From NCBI GenBank assembly GCA_020832105.1, contig JAFIFH010000004.1:1-51752 (forward strand): 51,752 bases of DNA, in the 5' to 3' direction. The notes under the pieces were generated by a model. It worked only from the letters and a program-made list of their open reading frames with translations, was not told where the DNA came from and searched no databases. Shown here piece by piece: positions 27,365 to 37,643 of the stretch. Position 1 is the stretch's first letter. Each line of letters begins with the position of its first letter. The translations under genes and the position numbers were made by a program. Source of the stretch: Idiomarina sp. (GTDB lineage Bacteria; Pseudomonadota; Gammaproteobacteria; Enterobacterales; Alteromonadaceae).

Positions 27365-28870
27365 ATGAAGGTCGTCATTGTTGAGGACAATGTAGAAACG
27401 CTTGGGGTGCTGCGTGACTTTGTGCGGGCGATCGATCCTGGTTACGAGATCACGACGCTCTCGTCAGGCTCGCCATTGCTGGAGCAATCCGGCAGGCTGC
27501 AGGCTGATTTACTGATTCTTGGCTATGACCTGGGCCCGTCAGTGACAGGCACTGAGCTGCTCCATTACCTGGAGTGGAGTGATCGGATTTCAGCGAAAAC
27601 CCAGGTTGTCTTTATTTCCAACACCATTGAACTGGCCAAGCGCCAGGCACCTCTGCGCTTTACCCACACCCAGTTTTACGAAAAACCCATCAGTCTTGGC
27701 CACCTTGAATCAATCTTTGCCAGGGTAAAAGAGAATCAAGTCGTCTTTTCGTCGGTGTTTTACCTGATAGACAAGAAAAAGTGGTTGGCGGCCTTTAATA
27801 GTTTGCAGCTGTGCAAAGAAAATTGCCCGACAGAGTTGCAGCATCAGGCCTGGTTATTAGAGTGTCAGCTGCTGCTGAGTTTGCGTCGCTACGCGAAAGT
27901 CATCAGGCGCTACGAGCTGGTGCAGGACTATGAGTGGGCTAAAGTTGTGCGCCTCAAAGCCCTCGTAAGCCTGGGGCAGATCAAACTTGCCCGTCATGTG
28001 TTTAATGGTATGGCGGTGCATGATGCCTATTACAGTTCTGCCCTGGCGCTGATTAACCAATTGCAAATCATCTCCGGTGACGAGAACGGAAGTTTTCTAC
28101 CCGCCACACTTAAAGAAGCCGAGCTTTCCTTATTTGAATATGAATTCAAAGCGACGTTAAGCGTAGTGGAGGGGAATAGCGATCAGGGGTTTTCACTGCT
28201 GATTAACAAACAACGACGCGCCAAACGGGCCTCTTACCAGTCTTACTTTTTTGCCATGTCGGTGCTTAAAATTGGCTTCATACACTTACTAAAAGAGCCC
28301 TCACCGCAAAGTGTGCAATCGGCACTTCCACATATGCAAAGCGCCTTGGACCTCTTACAGAACAGTGGTTCGGTACGTGATAAAGTGCTGAATGACGAGC
28401 TTTGGCCAGCGCTCATCGAGGCGATGGAGAACGCTACGCTAACTGCTGAGCAGCAAACGACTTTGCTCACTGGGCCGGTCACCGAAGACCAGTCGCCGAT
28501 CTCCTTATTACTGCGGATTTATCTGCATTGGTTAAAAACCGGCGAGCTCTTTCTTAATCAACTGGAAAGCTGCATCGATTTAATTGAACGGCAAGGGGCG
28601 ACCAGCCGGGCGGTATGTAATCAATTGCTGCTCGAGCAGATGCTGGATTTAATGATCACTGACCCCAAGCAGCGCGTGCGCTTACATGACGCGATTGCAA
28701 AGTGTTTGTTGAAGGCAGGGAAGCACGAGCTCGCCGCATTTGCATTTGCCCGCGCACTCGACTTCTTGCCAGAGCATCAGGGCCTGCAAAGCAATATGCA
28801 ACGCTGTTTGGCCAAGCTCGAAGTGAAACAATTTTTATCTTTTTCAGCGGTTGCGACAAAAAAATGTTGA
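27365..28870 (+). CDS. Degenerate response regulator with helical-repeat output domain
   Basis: A 501-residue protein. Residues 1-125 are a CheY-like receiver: VIVEDN supplies the acidic pair (Glu7, Asp8), VVFISN the switch Ser85, and FYEKP the conserved Lys107. The phospho-acceptor Asp is replaced by Gly53 (DLLILGYDLG, where DLxLLDxDL is expected). Residues about 130-500 are alpha-helical and resemble TPR-type repeats, for example ELQHQAWLLECQLLLSLRRYAKVIRRYELVQ and KHELAAFAFARALDFLPEHQ. There is no DNA-binding domain, so it probably works through protein contacts, independent of phosphorylation. A partner is not apparent from the neighbours. Confidence 0.82.
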   Translation: MKVVIVEDNVETLGVLRDFVRAIDPGYEITTLSSGSPLLEQSGRLQADLLILGYDLGPSVTGTELLHYLEWSDRISAKTQVVFISNTIELAKRQAPLRFTHTQFYEKPISLGHLESIFARVKENQVVFSSVFYLIDKKKWLAAFNSLQLCKENCPTELQHQAWLLECQLLLSLRRYAKVIRRYELVQDYEWAKVVRLKALVSLGQIKLARHVFNGMAVHDAYYSSALALINQLQIISGDENGSFLPATLKEAELSLFEYEFKATLSVVEGNSDQGFSLLINKQRRAKRASYQSYFFAMSVLKIGFIHLLKEPSPQSVQSALPHMQSALDLLQNSGSVRDKVLNDELWPALIEAMENATLTAEQQTTLLTGPVTEDQSPISLLLRIYLHWLKTGELFLNQLESCIDLIERQGATSRAVCNQLLLEQMLDLMITDPKQRVRLHDAIAKCLLKAGKHELAAFAFARALDFLPEHQGLQSNMQRCLAKLEVKQFLSFSAVATKKC

Positions 28871-28895
28871 CAAAAGTTTTCCGCCACTCTATATC
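28867..28895 (+). promoter_or_regulatory. Sigma-70 promoter of maoP
   Basis: A consensus -35 TTGACA (28867-28872) and TATATC (28890-28895) at 17 bp. The -35 overlaps the stop region of the preceding gene. CCGCCAC (28881-28887) and GTGGCGG form an inverted repeat across the -10 and the leader. Confidence 0.65.
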
Positions 28896-29013
28896 GTCTG
28901 TATAAATTTTAGGTGGCGGCAGTTGAACCATGATTGCCGTGTTTAAGAGGTTCTCATTTCCCTATGGTCTTCCCTTAGACAACGGGACGTGAGCTCAGCT
29001 AGGCGAGGATATT

Positions 29014-29385
29014 ATGGCTGCTTTAACCCGTGAAACACTATTAAGAAAACCATTTAATGACTTCCGTCACTATCCCTACGGTTTTGCCCGCTCAGGTGAC
29101 TTCTCGATTCGTGAAAGTGATGCATTATTGCATTACGGTTGTCTCATCACTGCCTTGCTGGCGCACGAGCTTGAGCCTGAAACAGAGGAAGATAAAAATC
29201 TGTTAGCGGTCGCTCGTGGCGAACAAGGCGCAGTCACTCCAGTGGAAAAGGCCTGGGCGAAATACCAGGCGCGGATCAACCGGCCGAAGGTGGGTAGTAT
29301 GTATGGTCGTAGTAAAATCTACGACGATGGTGATACCGACTATCGTGCGTCTACCGAAGACGATGACCTGGTGGTTGAAGATTAA
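29014..29385 (+). CDS. maoP: Macrodomain Ori organisation protein MaoP (YifE)
   Basis: A 123-residue protein of the MaoP/YifE family. Matching segments are FRHYPYGFARSGDFSIRES, HELEPETEEDKNLLAVARGE, TPVEKAWAKYQARINRPK and an acidic tail. In E. coli MaoP acts with the DNA site maoS to confine long-range contacts of the origin macrodomain. No maoS sequence is known for this lineage, so it cannot be checked here. The gene stands alone between the degenerate regulator and convergent purD. Confidence 0.88.
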   Translation: MAALTRETLLRKPFNDFRHYPYGFARSGDFSIRESDALLHYGCLITALLAHELEPETEEDKNLLAVARGEQGAVTPVEKAWAKYQARINRPKVGSMYGRSKIYDDGDTDYRASTEDDDLVVED

Positions 29386-29393
29386 TTAAAACA

Positions 29394-29434
29394 AAAAAGC
29401 CGGTAGTCACTTTGCAGTAACCACCGGCTTTTAC
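29394..29434. terminator. Bidirectional terminator between maoP and purD
   Basis: AAGCCGGT and ACCGGCTT form the base of the stem, and partly paired inner segments (GT/AC, AC/GT) continue it. A-rich sequence on the left and TTTT on the right let it serve both convergent genes. Confidence 0.75.
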
Positions 29435-29454
29435 TTATACGCTATTGCGTAGCG

Positions 29455-30747
29455 TTAACTTTGTTGTTCGCGACGAATGGCGCGATGACCAATGTCGTTG
29501 CGATAGTAAGCATGGTCCCAGGTAATCCCCTTAACCAACGCATAGGCATGGGCCTGCGCTTCGGTCACCGAATCCCCTAACGCAGTACAGCAAATGACGC
29601 GACCGCCATTGGTCACTACCTGCTGGTCTTTGACTGCCGTACCTGCGTGAAACACTTTCGCTTCGCCAGTATTGGCAGCGTCCGTTAAGCCATGAATCAC
29701 ATCACCTTTATCGTAGCTTTCCGGGTAGCCACCAGCGGCCATCACCACGCCAACGGCTGCTCGAGGGTCAAATTCGATAGGGGTTTGCCCTAAACGCCCG
29801 GCTAACGCGTCTAAACACAGTTCAATCAAGTCTGACTGCAAACGCATCATAATGGGCTGTGTTTCAGGGTCGCCAAAGCGGCAGTTATATTCCAGTACTT
29901 TGGCTTCACCGTCGCCGTTGATCATCAAGCCAGCGTATAAGAAACCCACGTACGTGTTGCCTTCTGCACGCATGCCTTCAACGGTGGGCTGCATAATATG
30001 CTGCATCACCCAGTCGTTGATCGCCGGGGTCAATACAGGTGCTGGTGAATACGCCCCCATACCACCGGTATTTGGCCCCTGATCACCGTCATCGCGTGCT
30101 TTGTGGTCCTGACTTGAAGCGAATGGCAAAATGGTGTCGCCGTCGACCATGGCAATGAAGCTAGCTTCTTCGCCACGCAGAAACTCCTCTACCACAACCT
30201 GTGAGCCAGCGTCGCCAAATTTATTTCCGGCCAGCATATCGTCAATTGCCGCATCCGCTTGCTCCAGGCTTTCAGCGATAATTACGCCTTTACCTGCGGC
30301 AAGACCGTCGGCTTTAATCACGATTGGTAGCTGGTGCTCACGTACGTAAGCTTTAGCCTGATCAACCTCGGTGAAGGTGCCATAGGCAGCCGTCGGAATA
30401 TTGTGGCGGGCCAGGAAGTCTTTGCAGAACTTCTTCGAGCCTTCCAGCTGCGAGGCGCCCTGGCTTGGGCCGAAAATGGCCAGCCCATGGCTTTGGAAGG
30501 TGTCAACGACACCTGCAACCAGCGGCGCTTCCGGGCCAACAATAGTCAGGTCGATGTGCATGCGTTGCGCGAACGCAAGCAAGCCATCGATATCTTCGGC
30601 GCTAATCGCCACGTTCTCGATCATAGGCTCTAGTGCAGTGCCCGCGTTGCCAGGTGCAACAAAGACCTGGCTTACGCGTGACGATTGCGCTGCTTTCCAA
30701 GCCAGCGCATGTTCGCGGCCACCGCCGCCAATGATTAATACCTTCAT
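29455..30747 (-). CDS. purD: Phosphoribosylamine-glycine ligase
   Basis: GAR synthetase (430 residues), an ATP-grasp enzyme for the second step of purine synthesis. It opens with VLIIGGGGREHALAWKA and contains IKADGLAAGKGVIIAES (ATP-binding), EEFLRGEEASFIAMVDG, KARDDGDQGPNTGGMGAYSPAPVL and EYNCRFGDPETQPIM. It is the last gene of the leftward purH-methyltransferase-purD unit and lies 9 bp after the methyltransferase-like gene. Confidence 0.96.
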   Translation of the reverse strand: MKVLIIGGGGREHALAWKAAQSSRVSQVFVAPGNAGTALEPMIENVAISAEDIDGLLAFAQRMHIDLTIVGPEAPLVAGVVDTFQSHGLAIFGPSQGASQLEGSKKFCKDFLARHNIPTAAYGTFTEVDQAKAYVREHQLPIVIKADGLAAGKGVIIAESLEQADAAIDDMLAGNKFGDAGSQVVVEEFLRGEEASFIAMVDGDTILPFASSQDHKARDDGDQGPNTGGMGAYSPAPVLTPAINDWVMQHIMQPTVEGMRAEGNTYVGFLYAGLMINGDGEAKVLEYNCRFGDPETQPIMMRLQSDLIELCLDALAGRLGQTPIEFDPRAAVGVVMAAGGYPESYDKGDVIHGLTDAANTGEAKVFHAGTAVKDQQVVTNGGRVICCTALGDSVTEAQAHAYALVKGITWDHAYYRNDIGHRAIRREQQS

Positions 30748-30756
30748 TTAACTATC

Positions 30757-31707
30757 TCATTCTTCTGGTTTACGGAATTTCAAAGTAAAACGGTCGCTCT
30801 CACCGATCTCCACAAGGTCGCCCTCAGGGTCGCCGTCGCGCAATGTGGGTGGTAGAGACCAGACGCCACCTTCGTGGTCAGCAGTGTCTCGCTCATTGGC
30901 GTTTACATCACTTTCATCGTCCAACTCAAAACCTGCTTGTTCAGCGGCGCTGACTACCCAGCTTTGTTTAACATAACCGCTGGATTCTGCCTCTTCATCA
31001 TCACGGTCTTCAGGTAGGCGATGGTCGACAACACCCAATACCCCACCAGGGCGCAGCGCAGTATAGAACGCTTCCATCGCCTGGGCTAAACCTTCTTCAC
31101 CATCACGCATGTACCAGTTGTGCAGGTTGCGGAAGGTGAGCACCATATCCGCGCTGCCCTCAGGTGCGATGTCATGGGCAGAGCCTGGTGAGAATTCGGT
31201 CACCTGAACATTAGCATAGACATTGCTGGTATTTAAAAAGTCCAGGAAGTTGGCCCGGGCAGTACGGAAGTAATCAGAGTCGGTGTCTTCCGGGAAGTGC
31301 GCCGCATAGAAAGTACCTTCGGCTGCCAGGAACGGTGCCAATACCTCAGTATACCAACCGCCGCCCGGCCACACTTCAACCACGGTCATGTCAGACTCAA
31401 TACCAAAGAATTCGAGGGTTTCAAGCGGGTTACGTGATTCGTCGCGAACACGGTTCTGTGGCCGTCTGCTTGGCGAATCGACTGCCTGCTGCAGCGTCAT
31501 TGGCTCAATATCCATACCGAGGTCAAAATCGTCTTCAGTCAGTTCAGTGCCCTCGTCATCCACATCACGTACCACATCAAGTTCGTCGGGCTCGTTTTCT
31601 TCAACGACATCAGGGTGCACTGGTGGCTCTTCTTGCTGCAACGCATAAACCTGACCAGCGTAAAGGCAGGCCAGCACGCTTACTGTAATTAGTGACTTAT
31701 TCATCAT
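30757..31707 (-). CDS. Exported methyltransferase-like protein (COG4798 type)
   Basis: A 316-residue protein with an N-terminal signal peptide (MNKSLITVSVLACLYAGQVYA), an acidic spacer (about 25-65) and then a Rossmann methyltransferase fold: EVWPGGGWYTEVLAPFL as SAM motif I, ADMVLTFRNLHNWYMRDGEEG and LRPGGVLGVVDHRLPED. It matches my memory of the COG4798 'predicted methyltransferase' group, in which export is common. AdoMet is not known to be available in the periplasm, so activity is doubtful and the fold may have another role. It is inserted between purH and purD and is probably co-transcribed. Confidence 0.8.
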   Translation of the reverse strand: MMNKSLITVSVLACLYAGQVYALQQEEPPVHPDVVEENEPDELDVVRDVDDEGTELTEDDFDLGMDIEPMTLQQAVDSPSRRPQNRVRDESRNPLETLEFFGIESDMTVVEVWPGGGWYTEVLAPFLAAEGTFYAAHFPEDTDSDYFRTARANFLDFLNTSNVYANVQVTEFSPGSAHDIAPEGSADMVLTFRNLHNWYMRDGEEGLAQAMEAFYTALRPGGVLGVVDHRLPEDRDDEEAESSGYVKQSWVVSAAEQAGFELDDESDVNANERDTADHEGGVWSLPPTLRDGDPEGDLVEIGESDRFTLKFRKPEE

Positions 31708-31771
31708 TCAATCCTCAACGTTAGCTGAAAGTACGTATCTAAGCGTAGCAGCAAATTTGCATGAGGTTGAT

Positions 31772-33352
31772 TTAATGACGGAAGTGGCGCACACCGGTAA
31801 ACACCATAGCGATACCATGCTCGTCTGCCGCGGCGATGATCTCTTCGTCACGTATCGACCCGCCAGGCTGAATAATCGCACTGATACCCGCAGCTGCAGC
31901 GGCATCGATGCCATCACGGAACGGGAAGAAGGCGTCAGACGCCATCACCGAGCCCGGCACTTCAAGGCCTTCGTCGGCCGCTTTGATGCCAGCAATTTTC
32001 GCGCTGTAAACCCGACTCATCTGGCCGGCGCCGACCCCAATGGTCATGCCGTCTTTGGCATACACAATGGCGTTGGATTTGACGAATTTGGCCACTTTCC
32101 AGCAAAATAACAAGTCTTCAATTTGCTGTTCTGTTGGTTGCTTGTTGCTGACCACCGTTAAGTCGTTGGCGTTAATGACTGCATTGTCGCTGTCTTGCAC
32201 CAATAAACCGCCTTGCACACGCTTTAAATCGACTTGGGCGGTGCTTTGCTGCCAGGCTTCTGTGGTCAGTAAGCGAACGTTCTTCTTCGCACCAACAATG
32301 GCCTGTGCTTTGCGGCTAGCACCTGGGGCAATGATCACTTCAACGAACTGGCGGGTGATAATTGCATTGGCCGTGGCTTCATCTAATTCGCGGTTGAACG
32401 CGATAATACCGCCAAAAGCTGAGGTCGGGTCGGTTTTGAAAGCTCGCTCGTAAGCTTCGGTAATACTGCTACCGACCGCCACACCGCATGGGTTAGCATG
32501 TTTCACGATGACACAGGCTGGCGCAGTAAACGACTTCACACACTCTAAAGCGGCGTCCGTGTCTGCGATATTATTAAACGACAGCGCCTTGCCTTGCAGC
32601 TGAGTGGAGGTTGCCACGGATGGGGTCGTGTTGCCTTCTTCCACATAAAAAGCGGCTTGCTGATGGCTGTTTTCGCCGTAACGTAAGTCCTGTTTCTTGC
32701 GCAGCTGTAAATTCAGGGTATCGGCAAATTGAGCCGGCGCCTCATGGCTATGTTCGCCCGTACGTTGCCCCAGGTAATTAGCAATCATGCCGTCATAGGC
32801 GGCAGTGTGCTCGAACGCAGCCACAGCGAGCTCAAAGCGCATGGCGTGGGTCAGGCTTTGCTCGTGCTCTGCCATTTCAGCTAACACCCGGTCATAGTCA
32901 CTGGCGTTCACCACAATCGCCACGTCACGATGATTTTTCGCCGCAGCACGCACCATGGTCGGCCCGCCGATATCTATGTTTTCGATGGCATCTTCAAGAC
33001 TACAGCCTGGCTTGGCGACGGTGTCTTTAAATGGGTAAAGATTGACCACCACCATATCAATAGGCGCGATGTCATGGGCTTGCATAACCGCTTCGTCCTG
33101 GCCGCGGCGCGCAAGAATGCCGCCATGCACTTTAGGGTGCAGAGTTTTTACGCGCCCATCCATGATTTCAGGGTGCCCGGTATGTTCAGACACTTCAGTC
33201 ACGGTTAAACCGGCGTCTTGCAGTAAACGGGCAGTACCGCCCGTGGAGAGGAGCTCGACACCGGCTTTGCTAAGGGCTGTGGCAAATTCGAGAATACCGG
33301 TTTTATCAGACACACTTAACAGTGCGCGGCGGATAGGACGATGCTGGTTCAT
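31772..33352 (-). CDS. purH: Bifunctional AICAR transformylase/IMP cyclohydrolase
   Basis: Catalyses the last two steps of IMP synthesis. The N-terminal IMP cyclohydrolase domain starts [17 protein letters not shown] and includes [11 protein letters not shown] and [17 protein letters not shown]; the C-terminal AICAR transformylase domain includes [33 protein letters not shown] and [12 protein letters not shown] 33352 gives 526 residues (E. coli 529) and has CAGG upstream on the minus strand; the longer frame adds 25 unrelated residues that overlap the promoter. It leads the purH-methyltransferase-purD operon. Confidence 0.96.
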   Translation of the reverse strand: MNQHRPIRRALLSVSDKTGILEFATALSKAGVELLSTGGTARLLQDAGLTVTEVSEHTGHPEIMDGRVKTLHPKVHGGILARRGQDEAVMQAHDIAPIDMVVVNLYPFKDTVAKPGCSLEDAIENIDIGGPTMVRAAAKNHRDVAIVVNASDYDRVLAEMAEHEQSLTHAMRFELAVAAFEHTAAYDGMIANYLGQRTGEHSHEAPAQFADTLNLQLRKKQDLRYGENSHQQAAFYVEEGNTTPSVATSTQLQGKALSFNNIADTDAALECVKSFTAPACVIVKHANPCGVAVGSSITEAYERAFKTDPTSAFGGIIAFNRELDEATANAIITRQFVEVIIAPGASRKAQAIVGAKKNVRLLTTEAWQQSTAQVDLKRVQGGLLVQDSDNAVINANDLTVVSNKQPTEQQIEDLLFCWKVAKFVKSNAIVYAKDGMTIGVGAGQMSRVYSAKIAGIKAADEGLEVPGSVMASDAFFPFRDGIDAAAAAGISAIIQPGGSIRDEEIIAAADEHGIAMVFTGVRHFRH

Positions 33353-33400
33353 AGCCTGAATTCCATTAATTGAGAAACAAAAGTGCAACGAGAATTGCCG

Positions 33401-33406
33401 ATTATA
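33401..33406 (-). promoter_or_regulatory. -10 element of the purH operon
   Basis: TATAAT on the minus strand, about 50 bases before the purH start and directly after the dusB-fis terminator. No convincing -35 or PurR box is seen. Confidence 0.45.
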
Positions 33407-33413
33407 AAACAAT

Positions 33414-33441
33414 AAAAAGCCCCGCACGAGGGCGGGGCTTT
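33414..33441 (-). terminator. Terminator of dusB-fis
   Basis: AAAGCCCCGC (33416-33425) and GCGGGGCTTT (33432-33441). Read on the minus strand, the stem is followed by TTTTTATT, nine bases after the fis stop codon. Confidence 0.9.
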
Positions 33442-33449
33442 CCAGGCAG

Positions 33450-33746
33450 TTAGTTCATGCCGTATTTTTTCAGTTTCTTGCGTAGAGTTCCGCGGTTGAT
33501 ACCTAACATGGTAGCGGCGCGAGTCTGGTTGCCGCGGGTGTAAGTCATTACTTCTTCAAGCAATGGTGCTTCAACCTCTGACAGGACCAGTTCATAAAGC
33601 TCTTGAGGATCCTGACCTTCAAGCTGAGTCAGGAAGTTATGTAGCGCCTGCTTCACACTATTGCGCAGTGGTTTAGGGTTAGTGTTTTGGCTTGCCGTCA
33701 TCAGGGGCGTGTTTACTGCATCACGATTTACGTTCTGATCAAACAT
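33450..33746 (-). CDS. fis: DNA-binding protein Fis
   Basis: A 98-residue nucleoid protein that bends DNA and activates rRNA promoters in fast growth. The C-terminal half is almost identical to E. coli Fis as I know it: [29 protein letters not shown] with the helix-turn-helix ending [14 protein letters not shown]. The start overlaps the dusB end by eight bases, so it depends on the dusB promoter. The two putative stable-RNA promoters at the right edge of the window would be natural targets. Confidence 0.97.
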   Translation of the reverse strand: MFDQNVNRDAVNTPLMTASQNTNPKPLRNSVKQALHNFLTQLEGQDPQELYELVLSEVEAPLLEEVMTYTRGNQTRAATMLGINRGTLRKKLKKYGMN

Positions 33747-34728
33747 AGTAGCGCTCTTTTCTCTCTTGTAAGTTCACAAAATAATGGCTCAGTGCTTCTT
33801 CTTGTTCGGCTGCACTCTCCAGGGAATTAAAATACTGTCTGAATTCCAATGGATCATGAATTGCCTGCACGTACCAACCAATATGCTTCCGGGCTATACG
33901 CAAACCCTTTTGGTCACCGTAAAAACTATGTAGTTGTCGCAAATGCTCATGCATAGTGTCAGCAACTTCAGTCAAATTAGGCGGTGCCAGCTCCTCTCCC
34001 GTTGCTAAGTAATGGGCTATCTCACGGAACAACCAGGGTCGTCCCTGGGCGGCTCTGCCAATCATCACGGCATCAGCGCCCGTATAGTCCAGTACATACC
34101 TGGCAGCCTGGGGTGAGTGAATGTCACCGTTGGCTACTACGGGAATGGAAACGGCTTGCTTGATCGCCGCAATGGTGTCGTATTCCGCATGGCCTTTATA
34201 CATGTCTTCACGAGTCCGACCATGTACAGCTAGGGACTGGATCCCTGCCTGTTCAGCTATTTTGGCAATATCGACGCCATTACGATGCGTTCGTGCCCAC
34301 CCTGTTCGAATCTTTAACGTCACTGGCACATCCACAGCAGCAACCACTGCATGTAAAATGTCGGCCACCAGCGCTGGGTCCTGCAATAACGCCGACCCGG
34401 CTAGCTTTTTATTAACCTTTTTCGCTGGACAGCCCATATTAATGTCGACAATCTGCGCCCCATGTTCGACATTGTGTTGCGCAGCCAGCGCCATTAACTC
34501 AGGATCTGAGCCGGCAATCTGCACTGCACGAATACCGATGTCCTGGTGATGCAACATGCGCTCACGTGACTTTTCCGAGTCCCACACTCGTGGATTACTC
34601 GATAGCATCTCTGAAACAGCAAGACCTGCGCCCATACGCATACATAGGTTGCGAAATGGAACATCGGTCACACCGGCCATGGGTGCTAAAATCACGTTGT
34701 TATCTAAGGTATAAGGGCCAATCCGCAT
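33739..34728 (-). CDS. dusB: tRNA-dihydrouridine synthase B
   Basis: A 329-residue FMN-dependent reductase that makes dihydrouridine in the D loop of tRNA. It shows [44 protein letters not shown] with the catalytic Cys, [35 protein letters not shown] and [13 protein letters not shown]. It forms the classic dusB-fis operon. A TAAAAT hexamer on the minus strand (34761-34766) is a possible -10 for the operon. Confidence 0.96.
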   Translation of the reverse strand: MRIGPYTLDNNVILAPMAGVTDVPFRNLCMRMGAGLAVSEMLSSNPRVWDSEKSRERMLHHQDIGIRAVQIAGSDPELMALAAQHNVEHGAQIVDINMGCPAKKVNKKLAGSALLQDPALVADILHAVVAAVDVPVTLKIRTGWARTHRNGVDIAKIAEQAGIQSLAVHGRTREDMYKGHAEYDTIAAIKQAVSIPVVANGDIHSPQAARYVLDYTGADAVMIGRAAQGRPWLFREIAHYLATGEELAPPNLTEVADTMHEHLRQLHSFYGDQKGLRIARKHIGWYVQAIHDPLEFRQYFNSLESAAEQEEALSHYFVNLQERKERYYV

Positions 34729-34905
34729 CGTTTAAAAACTGTGCAGCGAAAGGGGAGAGAATTTTATGGAATTTGCGCGGGAAAGGAAAGGCGACAAAGT
34801 GAACAAAAACCGCTTTTTTTTCACTTTTCGCCCTTGACTTTATCGTGCTGCAAAGCCTTGCTTTACCTGCGCTGCAGCCGATTAAATGTTGAATTTGTGT
34901 AAATT

Positions 34906-35790
34906 TTAAGCGCTGACTCTTTGACCGTTTAGCATCACCCACTCGCTTTGCTCGGCGATCTCATTAAACTGGATCGTAGGGCGGTAGGCGCTCATCACGT
35001 CGTCAGCCTGACGACTCAGAATGCCTGACATACAGAGTAAACCCTGCTCGCCAACGTAGCCCAGAATCACCTCAGCAAGCTCCTGCAGCGGCCCTGCCAG
35101 CACATTAGCAACTACCACGTCGGCTGCCAGTGTCGGTTGCTCAATGGGCAGGTATACATCGAAACGATCAGCAACGCCGTTGCGCTCAGCATTCTCTCGA
35201 GTGGCAATTAACGCCTGACGATCGATATCAATGCCTACACAACGTGCAGCGCCGAGTTTAAGCGCCGCAATGCCGAGAATTCCCGAGCCACAGCCAAAAT
35301 CGACGATAGTCTTGCCGGTTAAATCCTGCTTTGCCAGCCATTGTAAACAAAGCGCGGTGGTAGGGTGGGTACCGGTACCAAAGGCCATGCCAGGGTCTAG
35401 CAGAATATTAGCCGCTGCAGGGTCTGGGGCGTCGTGCCAGGACGGCACCACCCACAGGTTGTCGGCAAATTGGATGGGCTTAAAATTGTCCATCCACTCG
35501 CGCTCCCAATCTTTGTCTTCCAACTGATCGGTTTTATAGGCAAAGTTTGGACCGAGGTAGCTCACCTCTTGCAAGCGACTTACGAGTTGAGCAATGTCAT
35601 AGGCAGCATCAAATAAACCAGTGACCAGGGTGTGGTCCCAAAGCTGGATTTCCCCCGGACCTGGTTCAAAAATGGGCGCATCTTTGCCGTCACGATAAGT
35701 AACGGCCTGCGCGCCATGTTCCATCAGCACATCACCTAACTGCCGGGCGTGCGCTTCATTACTACTTATGGTGAGTTGAATCCAGGGCAT
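34906..35790 (-). CDS. prmA: Ribosomal protein L11 methyltransferase
   Basis: A 294-residue enzyme that trimethylates ribosomal protein L11. The N-terminal substrate-recognition domain starts MPWIQLTISSNEAHARQLGD; the catalytic domain has DPGMAFGTGTHPTTALCLQWL and SAM motif I VDFGCGSGILGIAALKLGA, then VVANVLAGPLQELA. Its start is 2 bp from the accC stop, so it belongs to the aroQ-accB-accC-prmA operon. Confidence 0.96.
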   Translation of the reverse strand: MPWIQLTISSNEAHARQLGDVLMEHGAQAVTYRDGKDAPIFEPGPGEIQLWDHTLVTGLFDAAYDIAQLVSRLQEVSYLGPNFAYKTDQLEDKDWEREWMDNFKPIQFADNLWVVPSWHDAPDPAAANILLDPGMAFGTGTHPTTALCLQWLAKQDLTGKTIVDFGCGSGILGIAALKLGAARCVGIDIDRQALIATRENAERNGVADRFDVYLPIEQPTLAADVVVANVLAGPLQELAEVILGYVGEQGLLCMSGILSRQADDVMSAYRPTIQFNEIAEQSEWVMLNGQRVSA

Positions 35791-35792
35791 GC

Positions 35793-37136
35793 TTAAGCAA
35801 GCCCCAGCTTTTTCTCTAAGTAATGAATGTTGGTGCCACCGTGCTGGAAGTTTTCATCTGCCATGATTCTTTTTTGCAGCGGTGTATTGGTTTTGATGCC
35901 ATCGATAATCAATTCGCTCAGTGCATTACGCATGCGCGCAATGGCCACATCACGGTTGTCACCGTAGGTAATTAGCTTACCAATCATTGAGTCGTAATTT
36001 GGCGGTACCCGGTAATCGGTATAAATATGCGAATCCCAACGTACGCCCATGCCACCTGGTGGGTGGAAGCGGGTAATCGTGCCTGGTGATGGGACAAAGC
36101 GCTCAGGATCTTCCGCGTTAATCCGGCACTCAATGGCATGCCCACGAATCACCACGTCTTCCTGAGTAAAAGACAACGGTCGTCCCGCTGCAATACGCAG
36201 CTGCTCTTTGACCAAGTCGACGCCTGTTACCATTTCGGTTACTGGGTGCTCAACCTGAATTCGGGTGTTCATCTCAATGAAGTAGAACTCACCGTTTTCA
36301 TACAAGAACTCAAAAGTACCAGCGCCACGGTAACCGATTTCGATACAAGCTCGCGCACAACGCTCACCAATGCTTTTACGCATCTCCTGGGTGATACCTG
36401 GTGCAGGCGCTTCTTCAACAACCTTCTGGTGGCGACGCTGCATAGAACAATCACGCTCACCTAAGTGAACCGCATTGCCCTGACCGTCGGCGAGCACCTG
36501 GATTTCTATATGGCGTGGGTTCTCGAGGAACTTCTCCATATAAACAACCGGGTTACCAAAGGCTGCACGAGCTTCGTTCTGGGTTGCAACAATGGAGGTG
36601 AGCAGATCTTTCTCTTCGCGCACAACGCGCATACCGCGACCACCGCCGCCGCCTGCTGCTTTCACGATAATTGGGTAGCCAATACGTTTGGCAACTTTGA
36701 GGTTCTTCTCATCATCGTCGTCCAGCGGTCCACCGGAGCCTGGTACGCATGGCACACCTGCTGCTTTCATACATTCGATGGCGGAGACCTTGTCACCCAT
36801 CATGCGGATGACATCAGGGGTTGGGCCGACGAAGATAAAACCTGAATTTTCAACCTGCTCAGCAAAATCAGCATTTTCAGCTAAGAAACCATAGCCTGGG
36901 TGAATTGCCGCCGCGTCAGTGACTTCTGCAGCACTGATAATGCGCGGAATATTCAGATAACTTTCGGTGGCGGATGGCGGACCAATACAAATGGATTCAT
37001 CTGCCAGCAACACGTGCTTTAAATTTTTGTCTACCGTCGAGTGAACCGCTACGGTTTTGATGCCCAATTCTTTACAGGCACGCAAAATGCGTAATGCGAT
37101 CTCACCGCGGTTAGCGATAACTACTTTATCTAGCAT
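35793..37136 (-). CDS. accC: Acetyl-CoA carboxylase, biotin carboxylase subunit
   Basis: ATP-grasp enzyme (447 residues) that carboxylates biotin on AccB in the first committed step of fatty acid synthesis. It begins [20 protein letters not shown] and contains [33 protein letters not shown] (glycine loop), [17 protein letters not shown] and [18 protein letters not shown]. accB lies 21 bp upstream. Confidence 0.98.
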   Translation of the reverse strand: MLDKVVIANRGEIALRILRACKELGIKTVAVHSTVDKNLKHVLLADESICIGPPSATESYLNIPRIISAAEVTDAAAIHPGYGFLAENADFAEQVENSGFIFVGPTPDVIRMMGDKVSAIECMKAAGVPCVPGSGGPLDDDDEKNLKVAKRIGYPIIVKAAGGGGGRGMRVVREEKDLLTSIVATQNEARAAFGNPVVYMEKFLENPRHIEIQVLADGQGNAVHLGERDCSMQRRHQKVVEEAPAPGITQEMRKSIGERCARACIEIGYRGAGTFEFLYENGEFYFIEMNTRIQVEHPVTEMVTGVDLVKEQLRIAAGRPLSFTQEDVVIRGHAIECRINAEDPERFVPSPGTITRFHPPGGMGVRWDSHIYTDYRVPPNYDSMIGKLITYGDNRDVAIARMRNALSELIIDGIKTNTPLQKRIMADENFQHGGTNIHYLEKKLGLA

Positions 37137-37157
37137 AATTTTGGCCTGGTGGTTGGT

Positions 37158-37616
37158 TTATTCAATAACAAACAGCGGCTGGTCAAATTCTACCGGCGCT
37201 TCGTTGTCTACCAGGATTTTCTTAATGGTGCCGCTTGCGTCTGCTTCGATTTGGTTCATCATTTTCATCGCTTCGACGATGCATAATGTGTCACCAGCAT
37301 TCACTTGCTGACCAACCTGAACGTAAGCTTTCGCACCTGGTGCTGGCGCTTCGTAATAGGTACCAACCATAGGCGAACGCACAATATGACCAGTCTCTTC
37401 AGCTGGTGCTGGAGCTGCGTCACTTGCAGCCGCTGCTGCTGGTGCGGCAGGCGCAGGTGCCTGCATTTGTGGTGCTGCCGCATAATGCATTTGCTGGGCA
37501 GGTGCCGGGCTGTGACGGTTGATACGTACCGACTCTTCACCTTCGGTGATTTCAAGTTCAGCAATACCAGACTCTTCAACCAGTTCGATTAGTTTTTTAA
37601 TTTTGCGAATGTCCAT
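37158..37616 (-). CDS. accB: Acetyl-CoA carboxylase, biotin carboxyl carrier protein
   Basis: A 152-residue carrier that holds the biotin shuttled between AccC and the carboxyltransferase. [23 protein letters not shown] is the conserved N terminus; an Ala/Pro-rich linker (about 40-75) follows; the biotinyl domain carries [11 protein letters not shown] with the biotinylated Lys. The start at 37616 is fixed by this N-terminal motif; the open frame from TTG 37622 only adds two residues. Confidence 0.97.
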   Translation of the reverse strand: MDIRKIKKLIELVEESGIAELEITEGEESVRINRHSPAPAQQMHYAAAPQMQAPAPAAPAAAAASDAAPAPAEETGHIVRSPMVGTYYEAPAPGAKAYVQVGQQVNAGDTLCIVEAMKMMNQIEADASGTIKKILVDNEAPVEFDQPLFVIE

Positions 37617-37643
37617 AACCAATATCTTTGCTCTCTGTAAATG

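Noticed and set aside
33353-33427. N-terminal extension of purH
   Set aside because: The extra 25 residues do not resemble the family and overlap the probable promoter; the ATG at 33352 has a ribosome-binding site.
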